Source of the DNA: Euphorbia lathyris
Taxonomy: Eukaryota > Streptophyta > Magnoliopsida > Malpighiales > Euphorbiaceae
Reading direction: 5' to 3'
DNA length: 64,000 bases
Assembly (NCBI RefSeq): GCF_963576675.1
Contig: NC_088916.1
Location: 79,811,501 to 79,875,500 of the forward strand
In this document: piece after piece, positions 22,668-33,626 of the stretch
Layout: the number at the start of each line of letters is the position of its first letter
Position numbering within the stretch: the stretch's first letter is position 1
The notes under the pieces: model-generated
Databases searched by the model: none
What the model was told of the DNA's origin: nothing
What the model saw: only the letters and a program-made list of their open reading frames with translations
Position numbers and translations under genes: made by a program

Positions 22668-23116
22668 TGTAACCCCCCTCACTAGGATCACATGATATCT
22701 CACACAACATTCGTTTCAGACATGCTTTCAAGTCTCCATCATATAAACGTCAATCTCATATAAACTTTACATATTATACATAAGAGAAAACATTTACAAT
22801 TTACAATACACGTTTAAGTCATTATCCTACTTAGAGGTTTTACAAAACAAAAGTACATCACAATACTCCAAAATGCCTAGATGAGAATGGACTGACACTG
22901 CCGGTGCAACCTTAAGCAAGAAGAACTCCACCTAAACTCAATTAACCAATCGTTACATCTTAACAACATACTAATCGCCTCCTAATCGCACGGTAATCGC
23001 ATTATGAATAGGAAACTTCTAATGACAATGAGATGAATCTACAATGTATGTATTCAATCATGAAAACATATATGAATGTGGGAAGACTCATATGCTAGGG
23101 TTTTGGGGATGTTACA
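22668..23116. mobile_element. solo LTR upstream of the NAC gene
   Basis: A 449-bp block that starts TGTAAC and ends GTTACA, flanked by the 5-bp target duplication gaaag (22663-22667 and 23117-23121). These are the marks of an LTR retrotransposon reduced to a single LTR. It interrupts a copy of dispersed repeat R1, which reads continuously once the block is removed. It lies 428 bp upstream of the NAC ATG. Confidence 0.85.
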
Positions 23117-24235
23117 GAAAGTCTCTAGAATCATATTTAATCAAGTTAATGGTACAATTTGGTTTGATTTTAAAAAAAAGTCAATGGTTTAATCCGGTTT
23201 TGGAATCTCCAACATATTTGAGTAATTTTGAAAATCCTAGAATTGTACATAATTAAGTCAATGGTACAATTCGGTGCGATCTTAAAGAAAAAGTCAATGT
23301 TTCTAAATCTTTTTATTTGGGTATTCGGTCTAGTTCAAGAATTCCAGATCCGCACTCAGCCCGAGCTAATAGATTGTGGCCGATCATGCAAGTTTAAGTT
23401 GTTAGTGGCCAATAGGACGGATGAGTACGGTTTGGTATAATTTGAGGATTTCAAAATCTTTAGAATCTTATTTAATAAAGCTAATGGTATAATTCGGTTC
23501 GATCGTAAAAAAAATAGTCAATGATTAAATCCGGTTCTGGATTTTTTCTGATATTCGGTTCTGTTCTAGAATCTCTAACATATTTTGCTCAGTAATATTA
23601 GGAATTTAAAAATCTCTAGGAATTATACCCAATTACTCCGTTAAGTTTTATCAATTGTACTTGAAGTGAGAAATCAAAACTTAGCGAAGTAATATTAATG
23701 ACATGTCACATTTTATTATCGATGTCTAAATTGGTACCTTTTTTTAAAAGTGAAGTCTATATTAGTGATATTTTGTATGTAGAGCCTAAATTGATACATC
23801 TCTAAAACTATAGACTTATTTTAGTACTTTTTTTTGGTATGATTTAAATGTCTACTTGATTTAGTTGTTCTTATTAGCTAATGGCATGGGTGAGTACGGT
23901 TTGGTAGAATTTGGAAATCTCTAGAATCGTATTTAATAAAGTTAACGGTATAATTCGGGTTGGTTCTAAAAAAAATTACGGTTCAATCCGGGTTTGGATT
24001 TTTTTCGAATATTTAGTTCTGTTCTAGAATCTGCAATATATTTACTTAGTAATAGTAGGAATTTAAAAATCTCTAAAATTATACCTAATTAAGTCAACGG
24101 TACAATTCGGTTTGATCCAAAAGAAAAAGTTAACGGTTCAATTCAATTTTGAATCTTTTTATTTAGGTATTTGGTCTGGTTCAAGAATCTTCATATTCAC
24201 GCTCAGCCCTAGCTAATATACAAATTTTTTTGTAG
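23117..24235. repeat. dispersed repeat R1, at least three tandem or overlapping copies
   Basis: The ordered words gagtacggtttggta, 'tctctagaatc', 'aatggtataattcggttcgat', 'aagaaaaagtcaat' and 'ccggttctggatttttt' recur at about 23117-23400, 23420-23655 and 23880-24215, with divergence. The last two are separated by unrelated AT-rich sequence. Non-coding. The repeat also occurs at 9300-9560 and just before the solo LTR at about 22630. Confidence 0.65.
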
Positions 24236-24423
24236 CCTAGGACACTACCGGAGACAATGAGGGGCTTGGCGAGGCTCTAGTCGTTGGAATCATCCCTGTT
24301 AGGGGTGGTATCGGTCTACTAGTCTTCGGAAGATTAGGGCTGAGGTGTCAAGATAGCGTGGAAGTTTCTTTTATATATACGCAAGTGTAAAATTGGGGTC
24401 CACGATGTAGCAGTTGTATATTC

Positions 24424-24512
24424 ACCACTGGTCGAGGATTTGGATTTTTGTGAAGTCCTTAGTTGGCTTAAGGAGCTCAATGTTGATCGATTTTGGTTTG
24501 AGACATATTTTT
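24424..24512 (+). pseudogene. possible LINE RNase H fragment
   Basis: The frame DLDFCEVLSWLKELNVDRFW followed by FET resembles the EAL-WLK-LG---V--ESD segment of LINE RNase H domains. Only about 28 residues match, and the neighbouring frames decay at once. Tentative. Confidence 0.35.
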
Positions 24513-24540
24513 TTTTATGTTAGTTCAGTCACTCCAAAAA

Positions 24541-25842
24541 AAATAATCATTATGATTCCTATATAGATTTCTCAGTTGCGTTCACATGGACCCTGATGAC
24601 CACGTACATTTGGTCATTCACCGTTAGATTTAGGCGGATTAAATATAAACCTTAGGATATTTTGAATCTCCACCTTAGGATTTTAATCCGCCTAGATTGA
24701 AATAATATTATTCATTTAATATGCATTAGAAATTGCATTTTTAACGGTGGAAAATTAAAATATTCAATCTCTGTATGAATGAAATGTTTAACACTATTTA
24801 AACTAATTTTTTAGAGTAAGGTACAAAAATATTTCTATAGTCGAAAGGAAAAAGTAAATTTCACCATTACATTAATAGTATAATTAAGGACCTAATATTG
24901 ACAAGTTTGATCAATTCTATACATTATTAAAAAAATCCAAATATTTTATTTATATGTTTTGCACGAGTTGTATATCAATTGATTCTGAAAGTAAGAGTTT
25001 TGCCTTTTTATTTTGGTATTTTTACAATAAATTTGAGGATAAAATGTATGTTTGAGTTTTTTTAATTTATTTGTCCAATAAATACGTAATACATGATAAG
25101 AATTTCAATAAGATGGATCCACAAGATGTCACGGATATACACATATTTTTTGTAATATACATATAAATGGATTGTAGATAACAACATTTATAACTGGGAA
25201 GAGAGTTATGTTGATGATGTAGTAAATGAGACTAGTTTATCAATGTTCGACTCTCAATATACTGTTTATAGTGTTAGTGGTAAAGTTATTCTTGATAGAT
25301 AATGATAGAAGTATTCGTATACATAATGTTGCGCCAAAAATCAATATCCTTTTTTTAAACTATTTAAAAAAATAAAAAATAAAATGTGTTTGATAATGAT
25401 TGAAAACAATTATTTTTAGCGAAAAACCATTAATATCTACTACTATCAATAATATTATAGCAAATAGTAAAGAGTAAATAATTTATTAGCTCCTGTCTTT
25501 TTACGTTATTATTTAACTCTTATTTTGAAAAAACACATTATAATATCTCTATCTTTTGTTACCGCTAATCATTTGGTTCATTTGTCTATTTTATAAATTT
25601 TGAATCAAATATATCTTAGCTTTCATGATAGCTATAGTGTGATATAAAATGACGATTATTTTGTTATTTTATGTCTGCCTGTTTATGCCGGATATTACGA
25701 TTAAAAATCTTTAAAAAAAATAGACAGAATGGTCAAAAGGCTAACAGTGACAAAAGATATGAACCTTATAATTAACAAAGATACGACTAATATCAATAAC
25801 ATGTTGGAAAAAAATATATAAATGAAATTAATTTGAATTCCA
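24541..25842. other. no gene or recognisable element seen
   Basis: 1.3 kb of AT-rich sequence with frequent stops on both strands and no visible repeat pair. Confidence 0.5.
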
Positions 25843-26165
25843 ACAGACACAGCCCTTTATGATCAGTCATCTCCGTTCATGAATGGTCGTGTTCGTTTGT
25901 GGACATCCGTGTCTGTCTGTGAATAGTCGTGCCAATTCGTGAACACGCTAATTTGTAAGCAGACATGTCCAATCAAGTTCTATTTATAAAGAATGGTGTT
26001 ATCAATTTTAGATATTGAAAAACAAAACACTTTCTGAAATTCTCTGCTCTTTGTACGTTTATATTGTTCATGTTTTTCTAATTCAGTGATAACGAATTTA
26101 TGCGCGGTAAGAGTTCGCTTACGTAATTTGTTATATCTGGAAGACGATCGTCAATAGCGACGAAA
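25843..26165. mobile_element. partial copy related to the 9561-11147 TIR element
   Basis: It shares the end words ttggaaaaa, attaattt and ccaacagacac, a tatgatcagtc block, and the stretch gacgatcgtcaatagcgacg with that element (inverted there at 10811-10840). Its second terminal repeat is not visible, so it is a fragment. Confidence 0.5.
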
Positions 26166-26210
26166 TTTGTTTGAAAGAGACGACTAATAACTCACATGTG
26201 TGTTACTTTT

Positions 26211-26690
26211 GGCAAAAAGTACAATTAAGTCTCTGAACTTCACCTGTTTTAAAGATCAAGCCCATAATCAATTATTTTTTCATATTGAGCCCTTCATCAT
26301 TAATTTTGTTATGAATTTGACCCTTATTTAACGTTTCTGTTCAGTTTGGGAGAAGAGAAGATCGATTTGACGATTTTAAGAGTGAAAATCACAAAATGAG
26401 AGAGGAGAATATCAAATTTGGAAGAATCAACTAGAAATTAATTTCTGTAATTTCTTGTTACTTTTTACTCTCTATCTATCATAGTCTGTAAACTCTTATT
26501 TTTATTTATCCACGTCAATAAGCTGAATCGTCCTAATGATGCGTGTCAGCCCAAACTCGACGGAAAAGTTAAATAAGGGTCAAATCCATAACAGAATCAG
26601 TGATTAGGGGCTCAATGTAGAAAAATAATTGAACAGAAGCTTGATCCTTAAAACACGTAAAGTTGAGAGACTTAATTATGTTTTTTTTCC
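26211..26690. mobile_element. inverted-repeat miniature element, family E
   Basis: A 480-bp fold-back element. The left end ggcaaaaagtacaattaagt matches the inverted right end ggaaaaaaaacataattaag, and the complementary arms are about 110 bp. The flanks gttactttt (26202-26210) and tttactttt (26691-26699) match at 8 of 9 bases. Non-coding. Confidence 0.78.
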
Positions 26691-26699
26691 TTTACTTTT

Positions 26700-27070
26700 T
26701 TTGAATTAATATGCTAAATTGAAAGATTAGCAGGTTAATTAATAAAATATGGAAAAATCAAGAGGTAAAAATGAAGTATTTTCTAGTAAGTATTAGTTAA
26801 AGAATAGATGGAAAGAATCCATTGAAGGGATTGAAAGAATCCATGGAACATAGAAATAAGAGAAAGAGAAAGAGATGAGTGCGTGTGTGAGATGTCTTGT
26901 TTAGTAGCCTTTAATGGATAAACACCACCCTATCATTCTCACCACTCTTTTTTGTATATTTACCATACATCATCTCTTCATCATCACACTCTCTTTCTTT
27001 CTCTTAATCATCTTTTACCCTTATGTGTCATATAATTATAAACCTAAATGTCTTTGTGTTTGAATCTTCA
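26700..27070. other. no gene seen
   Basis: Short AT-rich spacer with a CT-rich tract (about 26930-27010) between family E and family A elements. Confidence 0.4.
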
Positions 27071-27080
27071 TATGCTTAAT

Positions 27081-27615
27081 GGGTAAATTACACCCATGGC
27101 CACTGAACTTTACCCTTTTTCACATTATGGCCACTGAACTTCATTTCTTCCCGGTATGGCCACTGAACTTTACACTTTTTAACACCGGTGGCCACTTAAT
27201 TTTAACTAACTTCTCAAAATGACCGTTAACGATCGTTAACGATCGTTAACGACCTCAAAATGAAAATATTCAAGAATTAAAGTTGTTCAGAACGACATTT
27301 ACCATGAAACCACATGTTTCATTTTCGAAAATCACATTTTTTGGAGATTTCTCTCTCTAGAAATTCACTTTCTCTCTCATAGCCAAACAACACCCAAATG
27401 ACCTCAAAAAGAAAATTTTCAAGAATTAAAGTTCCTTAGCATATCATTAACGCTTTGGATTTTTTATTTTTAGCCGTCAACGGTCGTTTTGAGACGTTAA
27501 GTGGCCACCGGTGTTAAAAAGTGTAAAGTTGAGTGGCCATACCGGGAAGAAATGAAGTTAAGTGGCCATAATGTGAAAATGGGTAAAGTTCAGTGGCTAT
27601 GGGTGTAATTTACCC
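27081..27615. mobile_element. inverted-repeat miniature element, family A copy 2
   Basis: A complete 535-bp copy with arms that return almost to the last base: gggtaaattacaccc at the left, its complement at the right. The flanks tatgcttaat (27071-27080 and 27616-27625) are identical, a 9-10-bp target duplication. The cgttaacgat word in the left arm is repeated once more than in copy 1. Confidence 0.9.
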
Positions 27616-27637
27616 TATGCTTAATAGATTTTAAAAA

Positions 27638-28148
27638 GGCTTAATACATTATTTGCCCCGTTGAGGTCCAAAAAGTTTGATTGGCTCTCTGAACTTTCAA
27701 AGTATCTCAATAGCCCTTCAACTTGCATAAAATATCCAGTTAGCTCTCTGAACTTGCACAAAATATAATTAATTGATCATTCGGTTGTAAAAAAAAAGTA
27801 AGTTAAATGGGGAAGATATATTGCACGAGTCTTAAAAACAGTAAAACAACCAAAATCGAGGTATACGGTTCTAATATTAGAAAAGATAAGTTTTATAGTT
27901 GAACAAGTAATAACTTCATTTTTAATCTATTTTTGAATTATGTAATAACATTCTAAGATGCGTGGAATGCATCTTCTGCATTTAACTTAATTTTTTGCAA
28001 TCGAGTGATCAATTGATTACATTTTACGTAAGTTCAATGGACTAACTGGGCATTTTATGCAAGCTCATGGGCTATTGGGACACTTTAAAAGTTCAGGGAC
28101 CAATCAAGCTTTTTGGACAAGTCCAGGGGGCAAATGATGTATTAAGTC
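27638..28148. mobile_element. inverted-repeat miniature element, family B copy 2
   Basis: It matches copy 1 (7628-8139) along its length, including the interior 'cgagtcttaaaaa' and 'gattctaatattag'-type words. The left end ggcttaatacattatttgcc is inverted at the right. The flanks are A/T-rich and I could not fix the target duplication. Confidence 0.8.
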
Positions 28149-28576
28149 TAAAAATAATGTTGTGAGATTGTAGAAAGATAAAAGTAGATGATTGATTTCA
28201 CACAATTTATCATAATACACGTGGATAAAAAAATGCTACATGAGTCAACAGTAGTCGTGTGAACCAGTTAAAAGAGACTTTAATATCATGCATAGTCCTA
28301 CATGTGTCTTATACCGTGATTTGAGGAATCACATGTGTAATACCCTGGTCCAATACCATGTAGATATTGTCCGCTTTGGTCCAAATGCAACACTTTGGGC
28401 CTCACGGCTTTAAAACGCGTTTGCATGTATTGGATTTTCATCTTTTTTTTAATAAGAATCTGGGACGAGGAGATGTGAAAGCCTGACATCCCAACTAGGT
28501 CGGTACCCCAGGACAACACAAACTCCAAACCCTTATATATAAGAAAAAAGAAATAAATAAATGTCTGTACAAAAGA

Positions 28577-31500
28577 TTAGGAGAAACGAATGTAAGAAAA
28601 ATTCAAACGGTCATTAAAAATAAAGGAGGAACAGAATGATGGCGCTGAGGGCCACCAAGTGATGCCAGGGGAGCTATAGCCGAATCCAGCTAAGGCATCA
28701 GCCGCCTTGTTGCCTTCTCGAAAGATATGAGAAATCAAAATGTTCATGTTCCTGCAATGAGAGAGTGCTCTAAGCCAGTCTTGTCTGATCGCCCAAGGAA
28801 CAATAGTAGAACGTTGTTTGAGTAACTCAACAACAAAAGTGGAGTCCGATTCAATCCACAGGTTTCACCATTCTTTCTCCCAAGCTAAATCAATCGCAAA
28901 AATTACAGCTTTAAGTTCAGCGATGTGAGCGTGTGCGTTTGCAATAGGGAAAGCAAAACAGCCCTTCGGGAAGCCTCTGCAATTCCGGAAAATACCGCCC
29001 GAGCTTGCTGGACCAGGGGATCCTTTTGCTGAGCCGTTAGTGTTCACTTTTATCCACCGAGCGGAAGGCGGAATCCAACGCACATAAGTGAAATTTGGAG
29101 CTGCGGGCGGTCTTGTCAGCCTCGGACTAAAAAGAAACACTTCCTTGACGAAGTGGCAAAGCAGAGAGGGCACCATTTGGATTGAAGGGAGCTCGCTGTC
29201 AAAGATTGCATTGTTTCTGATATGCCATATAAACCAAGGCGCCGTGATGATGGAAATTCTCCAGGAATTCACCCTGGCATGCGGCAATTGCTGCTGAAGC
29301 AAAGACAGGAAAAAACTGGAGAACGTACATGTGCAAGTAATAGCCGTGGAGAGAAGAGAACTGTTCGTATCCCAGACCGCCCTCGCAAACGTGCATTGAA
29401 TGAACAAGTGATCAATAGTCTTTGTTTCACATTTACAAAGCTCGCATCGGCTGGCAAAGTGGAAGCCGCGAGTCTGAAGCATGACCTGCACAGATAGCTT
29501 GTTGTGCAGCAACAGCCAACAAACAAGGGATCGACGTGGAGGAATATGAATAGACCAGATCAGATTGCCCCAGTCGATTGCAGGGGAAGCCGTGAGGTGT
29601 TTATAGTAGTCTTTGACGGATATCAGCCCCGAGGAAGAGGGCGTCCAAAAACAATTGTCCGCGGCGTCTAAACCCCTTTTAACCTGCCTGATATTTGCTT
29701 GTACTTGCTCCGGCAAAAGCTGGATATTTTCCCAGTTATCTCCAATAAGGAAATTGTCGACACCATCAAAGATGTTGGCCTGCAGCCTGCATGGGATTCC
29801 TAGTTGATCTGTAACCGAGGGCTGAATCCAATGATCAGTCCAAAAATTCAAATGGGAAATCATTCCGATCCACCAATTTGATTGATTTCTGATATCAGTG
29901 AAAGTTTTTCTGTAGGAGCCCCATATCGTGGAATTACTGATATACTTCCTCGGCTGCCCAGAGGTTGTCAGAAACCTAGATTTGAGAAGGTTAACCACAA
30001 AATTGTTCCCCTGTAATAAGTCCCAACTAAACTTTGCCATCAGACTGTGATTAAACCAAGCCAGATTCTTAATGCCCAGCCCTCCTATGCTAGAACCCTT
30101 ACAACAAATATGCCATGGCACTATGATGAGCTTACGGGAGTCTTTATCCCCTGTCCACAGAAAATTCCTGATCGCTTTATTAATGGTGGCAAGTAATCCT
30201 ATAGGCCATTTGTATATCATTAGAGAGTGAATTAAGGCCCTAGTAAGTGAGGACTTGATCAAGATTAGTCTACCTGCCATGGACAGAGAGTGACCTTTCC
30301 AGCAAGTAAATTTGGCCAAAAACCTATCAGCAAGAGGCTGAAGATATCGTTTCTTTGGAATGCCTCTGAATAAAGGGACGCCCAGATAGATGAAGGGCAA
30401 GCGACCGGTTCGGATGCCAAGAGTAGAGGTCAATCTCATTCGTCTGCTGCTGTTAACGGAGGCTCCAAAGTAAGCAGCCGATTTTTCCCAGCTTATGGCC
30501 TGACCGGAGAGCTTCTCATACAGCTTAAAAAGCTTGCTAATACATCTCATGTTTCCCAAGGGTGCCTTACCAAATAACAACATATCGTCTGCATACAGAA
30601 GATGAGTTGGAAAATTCAAGCCAGAACCATAATTCATAGGAGCAAAAGTACCTTCTCGTTCGAGTTTGGAGATCCACCTAGTAAAGAAGTCCTCTGCAAT
30701 TCCAAATAAAATTGGAGAGAGCGGATCTCCCTGCCGGACACCATACGAACAGCCAAAATAACCTTTTGGATTACCTCCCAGAAGAACTGAGATTTTAGCA
30801 GACGACAGAATACTCAAAATCCAATCCCGAAAAACTAAAGAGAATCCAAAAGCTTCCATTACTGACAGTAGGAAATTCCAATCCAGAGTATCAAAGGCCT
30901 TTTTGATATCAATCTTAAGGGCCATGTTTCCCCCATAACATTTTTTGGCAAGCATGTTTACTCCCTCAGAGGCAGCATCGATACATTGGTGAATATTTCT
31001 ACCCTGGACAAAACCGAATTGATTAACAGAAACAATTTTCGCAGCAATAAGAGACAACCTATCTGCCAGAAGCTTAGAAATAATTTTGTAGCTGAAATTA
31101 CCCATCACAATAGGTCGGAATTGAGAAATCACAGTAGCTTCATTCAATCTAGGGATGAGATCCATGAGGTTGGAGTTCATACCAGGGAGAATGTAACCTG
31201 TGTCGAAGAAGCTAACCACCATGCTGCAGACGTCTGTGTCGATTATATCCCAGTACTTATGATAGAAAAGGCCTCTGAATCCATCAGGACCCGGAGCACT
31301 TTCTCCGTTTAGGCTAAAAACGGCATCTTTGATTTCTTCAGCAGTGGGACGCTTAGTGAGAGAGAAATTGTCTGCATCAGAGACCAGATTTGGGATTACC
31401 TCACTGATTGGACTCAAGTCGACGGGGCAGATTTTACCAATGAAAAGAGCCGAATAATATTCAACAACATGCTGCGCAATTGTGTTTTCATCAGTGATGC

Positions 31501-32429
31501 GTACACCCTCAATTGTAAGTGCGTCAAGAGTAGACTGAATTTTCCTTAACTTTGCACAGCGGTGGAAGAAAGAGGAATTGCGGTCTCCCGCCTTGAACCA
31601 TTTAACACGGCTTTGAACCTTAAATAGGAGTTCTTGCCTGTGAAGCTGCAAATCGAGATCCTCCTGCGCCTGATTATGTCTACAGGCTCTGTCCGAAGTC
31701 ATTCCCATATCAAAAATTTCTCACTGAATAGACTCAAGTCTACCTTTAGCTTTCGCAATGTTGGTAGATACCCTACCAAAGACATTTCTGTTCCAGCTTT
31801 TCAAGACTGGTCGAAGAGATTTCAATTTGTGGATAAGAAGCTGTGCGGGCGGCAGTGACAAGTGCGAGTTGGACCAATGTTCCGCTATTACCTCTCGGAT
31901 TGAATTATGAGTTGACCACATGGCGAGGAATCTAAATCTAGCTTTGTTGGTGACTCCCGAGGTACAACTTGCAGTGATCAGATCTATGACGGCCAAGAGC
32001 AGAGCCAGTGATACGATCCCAAGAGTCCACAAAGTTTTCATTAACTAATGCCCTGTCAAGACGACATTCTATATGGTCAGCTCCTTGACGCCCATTAGTC
32101 CAAGTAAATTGATTTCCCGTGGTATTAATCTCAATAAGACCACCATTGTCAATGAAACCTCTAAAATCCAGACAAGAACTCCTAGCGGGGCATCTCCCAG
32201 TTTTCTCATGAGAACCAGTAATGGCGTTAAAGTCTCCCAGAACTAGCCATTTATTATCAGAGCCACAGAGATCCAAAAGTGAAGACCAAAGCTCTCTACG
32301 GGTTGCAGCTGAGGTGCTCCCATAGACAAAAGATAAGAGGAAGTCCTTACCTTGTGTAGGGTATTTGACCGTGATGTGTTGCTCCTGGGAGCTAATAATC
32401 TGAAGCATCGAGGGAATGCCAATTTTCAA
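28577..32429 (-). pseudogene. LINE B ORF2: endonuclease (partial), reverse transcriptase, RNase H
   Basis: The endonuclease part (32429-31938) keeps GDFNAITGSHEK and RSDHC. The frame then shifts near 31980 and continues into the reverse transcriptase, which is open for 947 codons (31708-28868) with SAPGPDGF, RQGDPLSP and YADDMLLF. RNase H follows with NTNGS (N replacing the catalytic D of NTDGS), AELKA, ESDS and KAADALA, and ends at 28577. Stops: TGA 31723-31721 (a CGA to TGA change would fit) and TGA 28867-28865 (probably from TGG). Confidence 0.9.
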
Positions 32430-32454
32430 AAGTAACCAAAGAGAGCCACAAATT

Positions 32455-32815
32455 TCAGATTAAGCGAAGACCAGAAAGTGTGATGAATTTTCTCAAATTG
32501 AACCATTGGTTCCATACCCGAGCCGATGATGACTTATGCAAGTCTGGATTGAATCCGGGAGTCCAGGGAGTGAATCTCATAATTCCAGGCTTTAGTGGGA
32601 TGGCTCCGAGACTCCATACTGATTGCAAAGCAGCAGCAGTAGGCATAATAATGTGGTAGAAGCCCTTACCGAGGGATATGAATTTCCAGTCCATATTTCT
32701 TTGCCATATCTGGTTCAGTTTGTGTTTGAGCTCAGGGTGCTTCCAAGGTTGATCCCCTTTTGATAGAGTCAATCTCCTAATTACTGAGTGTTCAAATGAT
32801 TTGATTCTGCCATGG
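32455..32815 (-). pseudogene. LINE B ORF1 remnant (DUF4283 domain)
   Basis: The frame reads RLTLSKGDQPW, then WKFISLGKGFYHIIM and GIMRFTPWTPGF. It aligns with LINE A ORF1 (LILNKGDAPW, WRLISIGRGFFHVV, GTFRLQPWVPDF). It is cut at the 5' end by truncation and ends at 32455 after FITLSGLRLI, where the internal deletion begins. Confidence 0.8.
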
Positions 32816-33319
32816 CCACAAGGCGGGGACGGCGGGGCGGCGATCGGATTTTCATCTTACTAATAAGCCCCAATCACTCCCTCTCCATTTCCGATGTGGG
32901 ATTCAGTTCATTCCTGCCCCCATCGCCATCCCTTAGGGTCGCTCCTTGGTCAGGCCTTCTACCTTGGCGCCACCCACTCCGGACCGGGTCGTTACAGGCC
33001 CACCAGCTTCCACCTGGTTCATCCCGGAACCACACATCGTACGTGGAGAGCTAACTCTGATACCAATTGTAACACCATGGTCCAATACCTTGTGGATATT
33101 GTCCGCTTTGGTCTAAATCCAACACTTTGGGCCTCACGGCTTTAAAACACGTCTGCATGTTTTGGATTCTCATCTTACTAATAAGCCCCAATCACTCCCT
33201 CTCCATTTCTGATGTGGGATTCAGTTCATTCCTGCCCCCATCGTCATCCTTTAGGGCCGCTCCTTGCTCAGGCCTTCTATCCTGGCGCCACCCACTCTGG
33301 ACCGGGTCATTACAACATG

Positions 33320-33626
33320 TGCAACTGTGACAACTATTTCCGATTGACAACATGTTCTCATCATTGACGATTGTCATGTCACAACTTGATCCTCCTATAA
33401 AAATAAGGAACACAATAAACTAAAAGTACTCAATTTATCTATTTTGATCCTCTAGATTTCATACTACTCGTTACTTTTCTCTCACCTACTTAGGCATTAG
33501 AGTAAGGTCACTAGTCTCGGACCTCTTGATGCGTGCCGTCTAGTGGTGTAAATATGAAATGTATATTACGATAAGTGCGTTACGACTATGGATGTGATCT
33601 TTCGAAATGCTCTATATTTACTAGAC
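33320..33626. other. no gene seen
   Basis: Flank between the TRIM and the large LTR. No coding frame or repeat pair. Confidence 0.4.

Larger units (their letters stand above)
28445..32845 (-). mobile_element. LINE B: 5'-truncated L1-type retrotransposon
   Basis: A 4.4-kb copy of the same lineage as LINE A. It has a 13-bp target duplication, ggattttcatctt (28432-28444 and 32846-32858), and an A tail at 28445-28452. Its 5' end falls inside ORF1, with a GC-rich stretch of about 30 bp (32815-32845) that may be filler. Between 32455 and 32429 it jumps from the DUF4283 domain of ORF1 to the middle of the endonuclease, so an internal deletion removed the zinc knuckle and the endonuclease N-terminus. 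Confidence 0.92.
28336..33314 (-). mobile_element. TRIM retrotransposon split by LINE B
   Basis: Two LTRs of about 247 bp (28336-28444 plus 32859-32996; and 33068-33314) start TGTAA and end TTACA. They enclose only 71 bp (32997-33067). On the minus strand the internal part begins with TGGTATCAGAG (33065-33055), the primer-binding site for initiator methionine tRNA. The 5-bp target duplication acatg lies at 28331-28335 and 33315-33319. This is a terminal-repeat retrotransposon in miniature with no coding capacity. LINE B sits inside its 3' LTR. Confidence 0.92.

Noticed and set aside
29222..29526. Short frames opposite LINE B RNase H region
   Set aside because: Shadows of ORF2 on the other strand.
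32812..33330. Open frames on the plus strand in and near the TRIM
   Set aside because: Antisense to the TRIM LTRs and repeated because the LTR is repeated; no protein signature.
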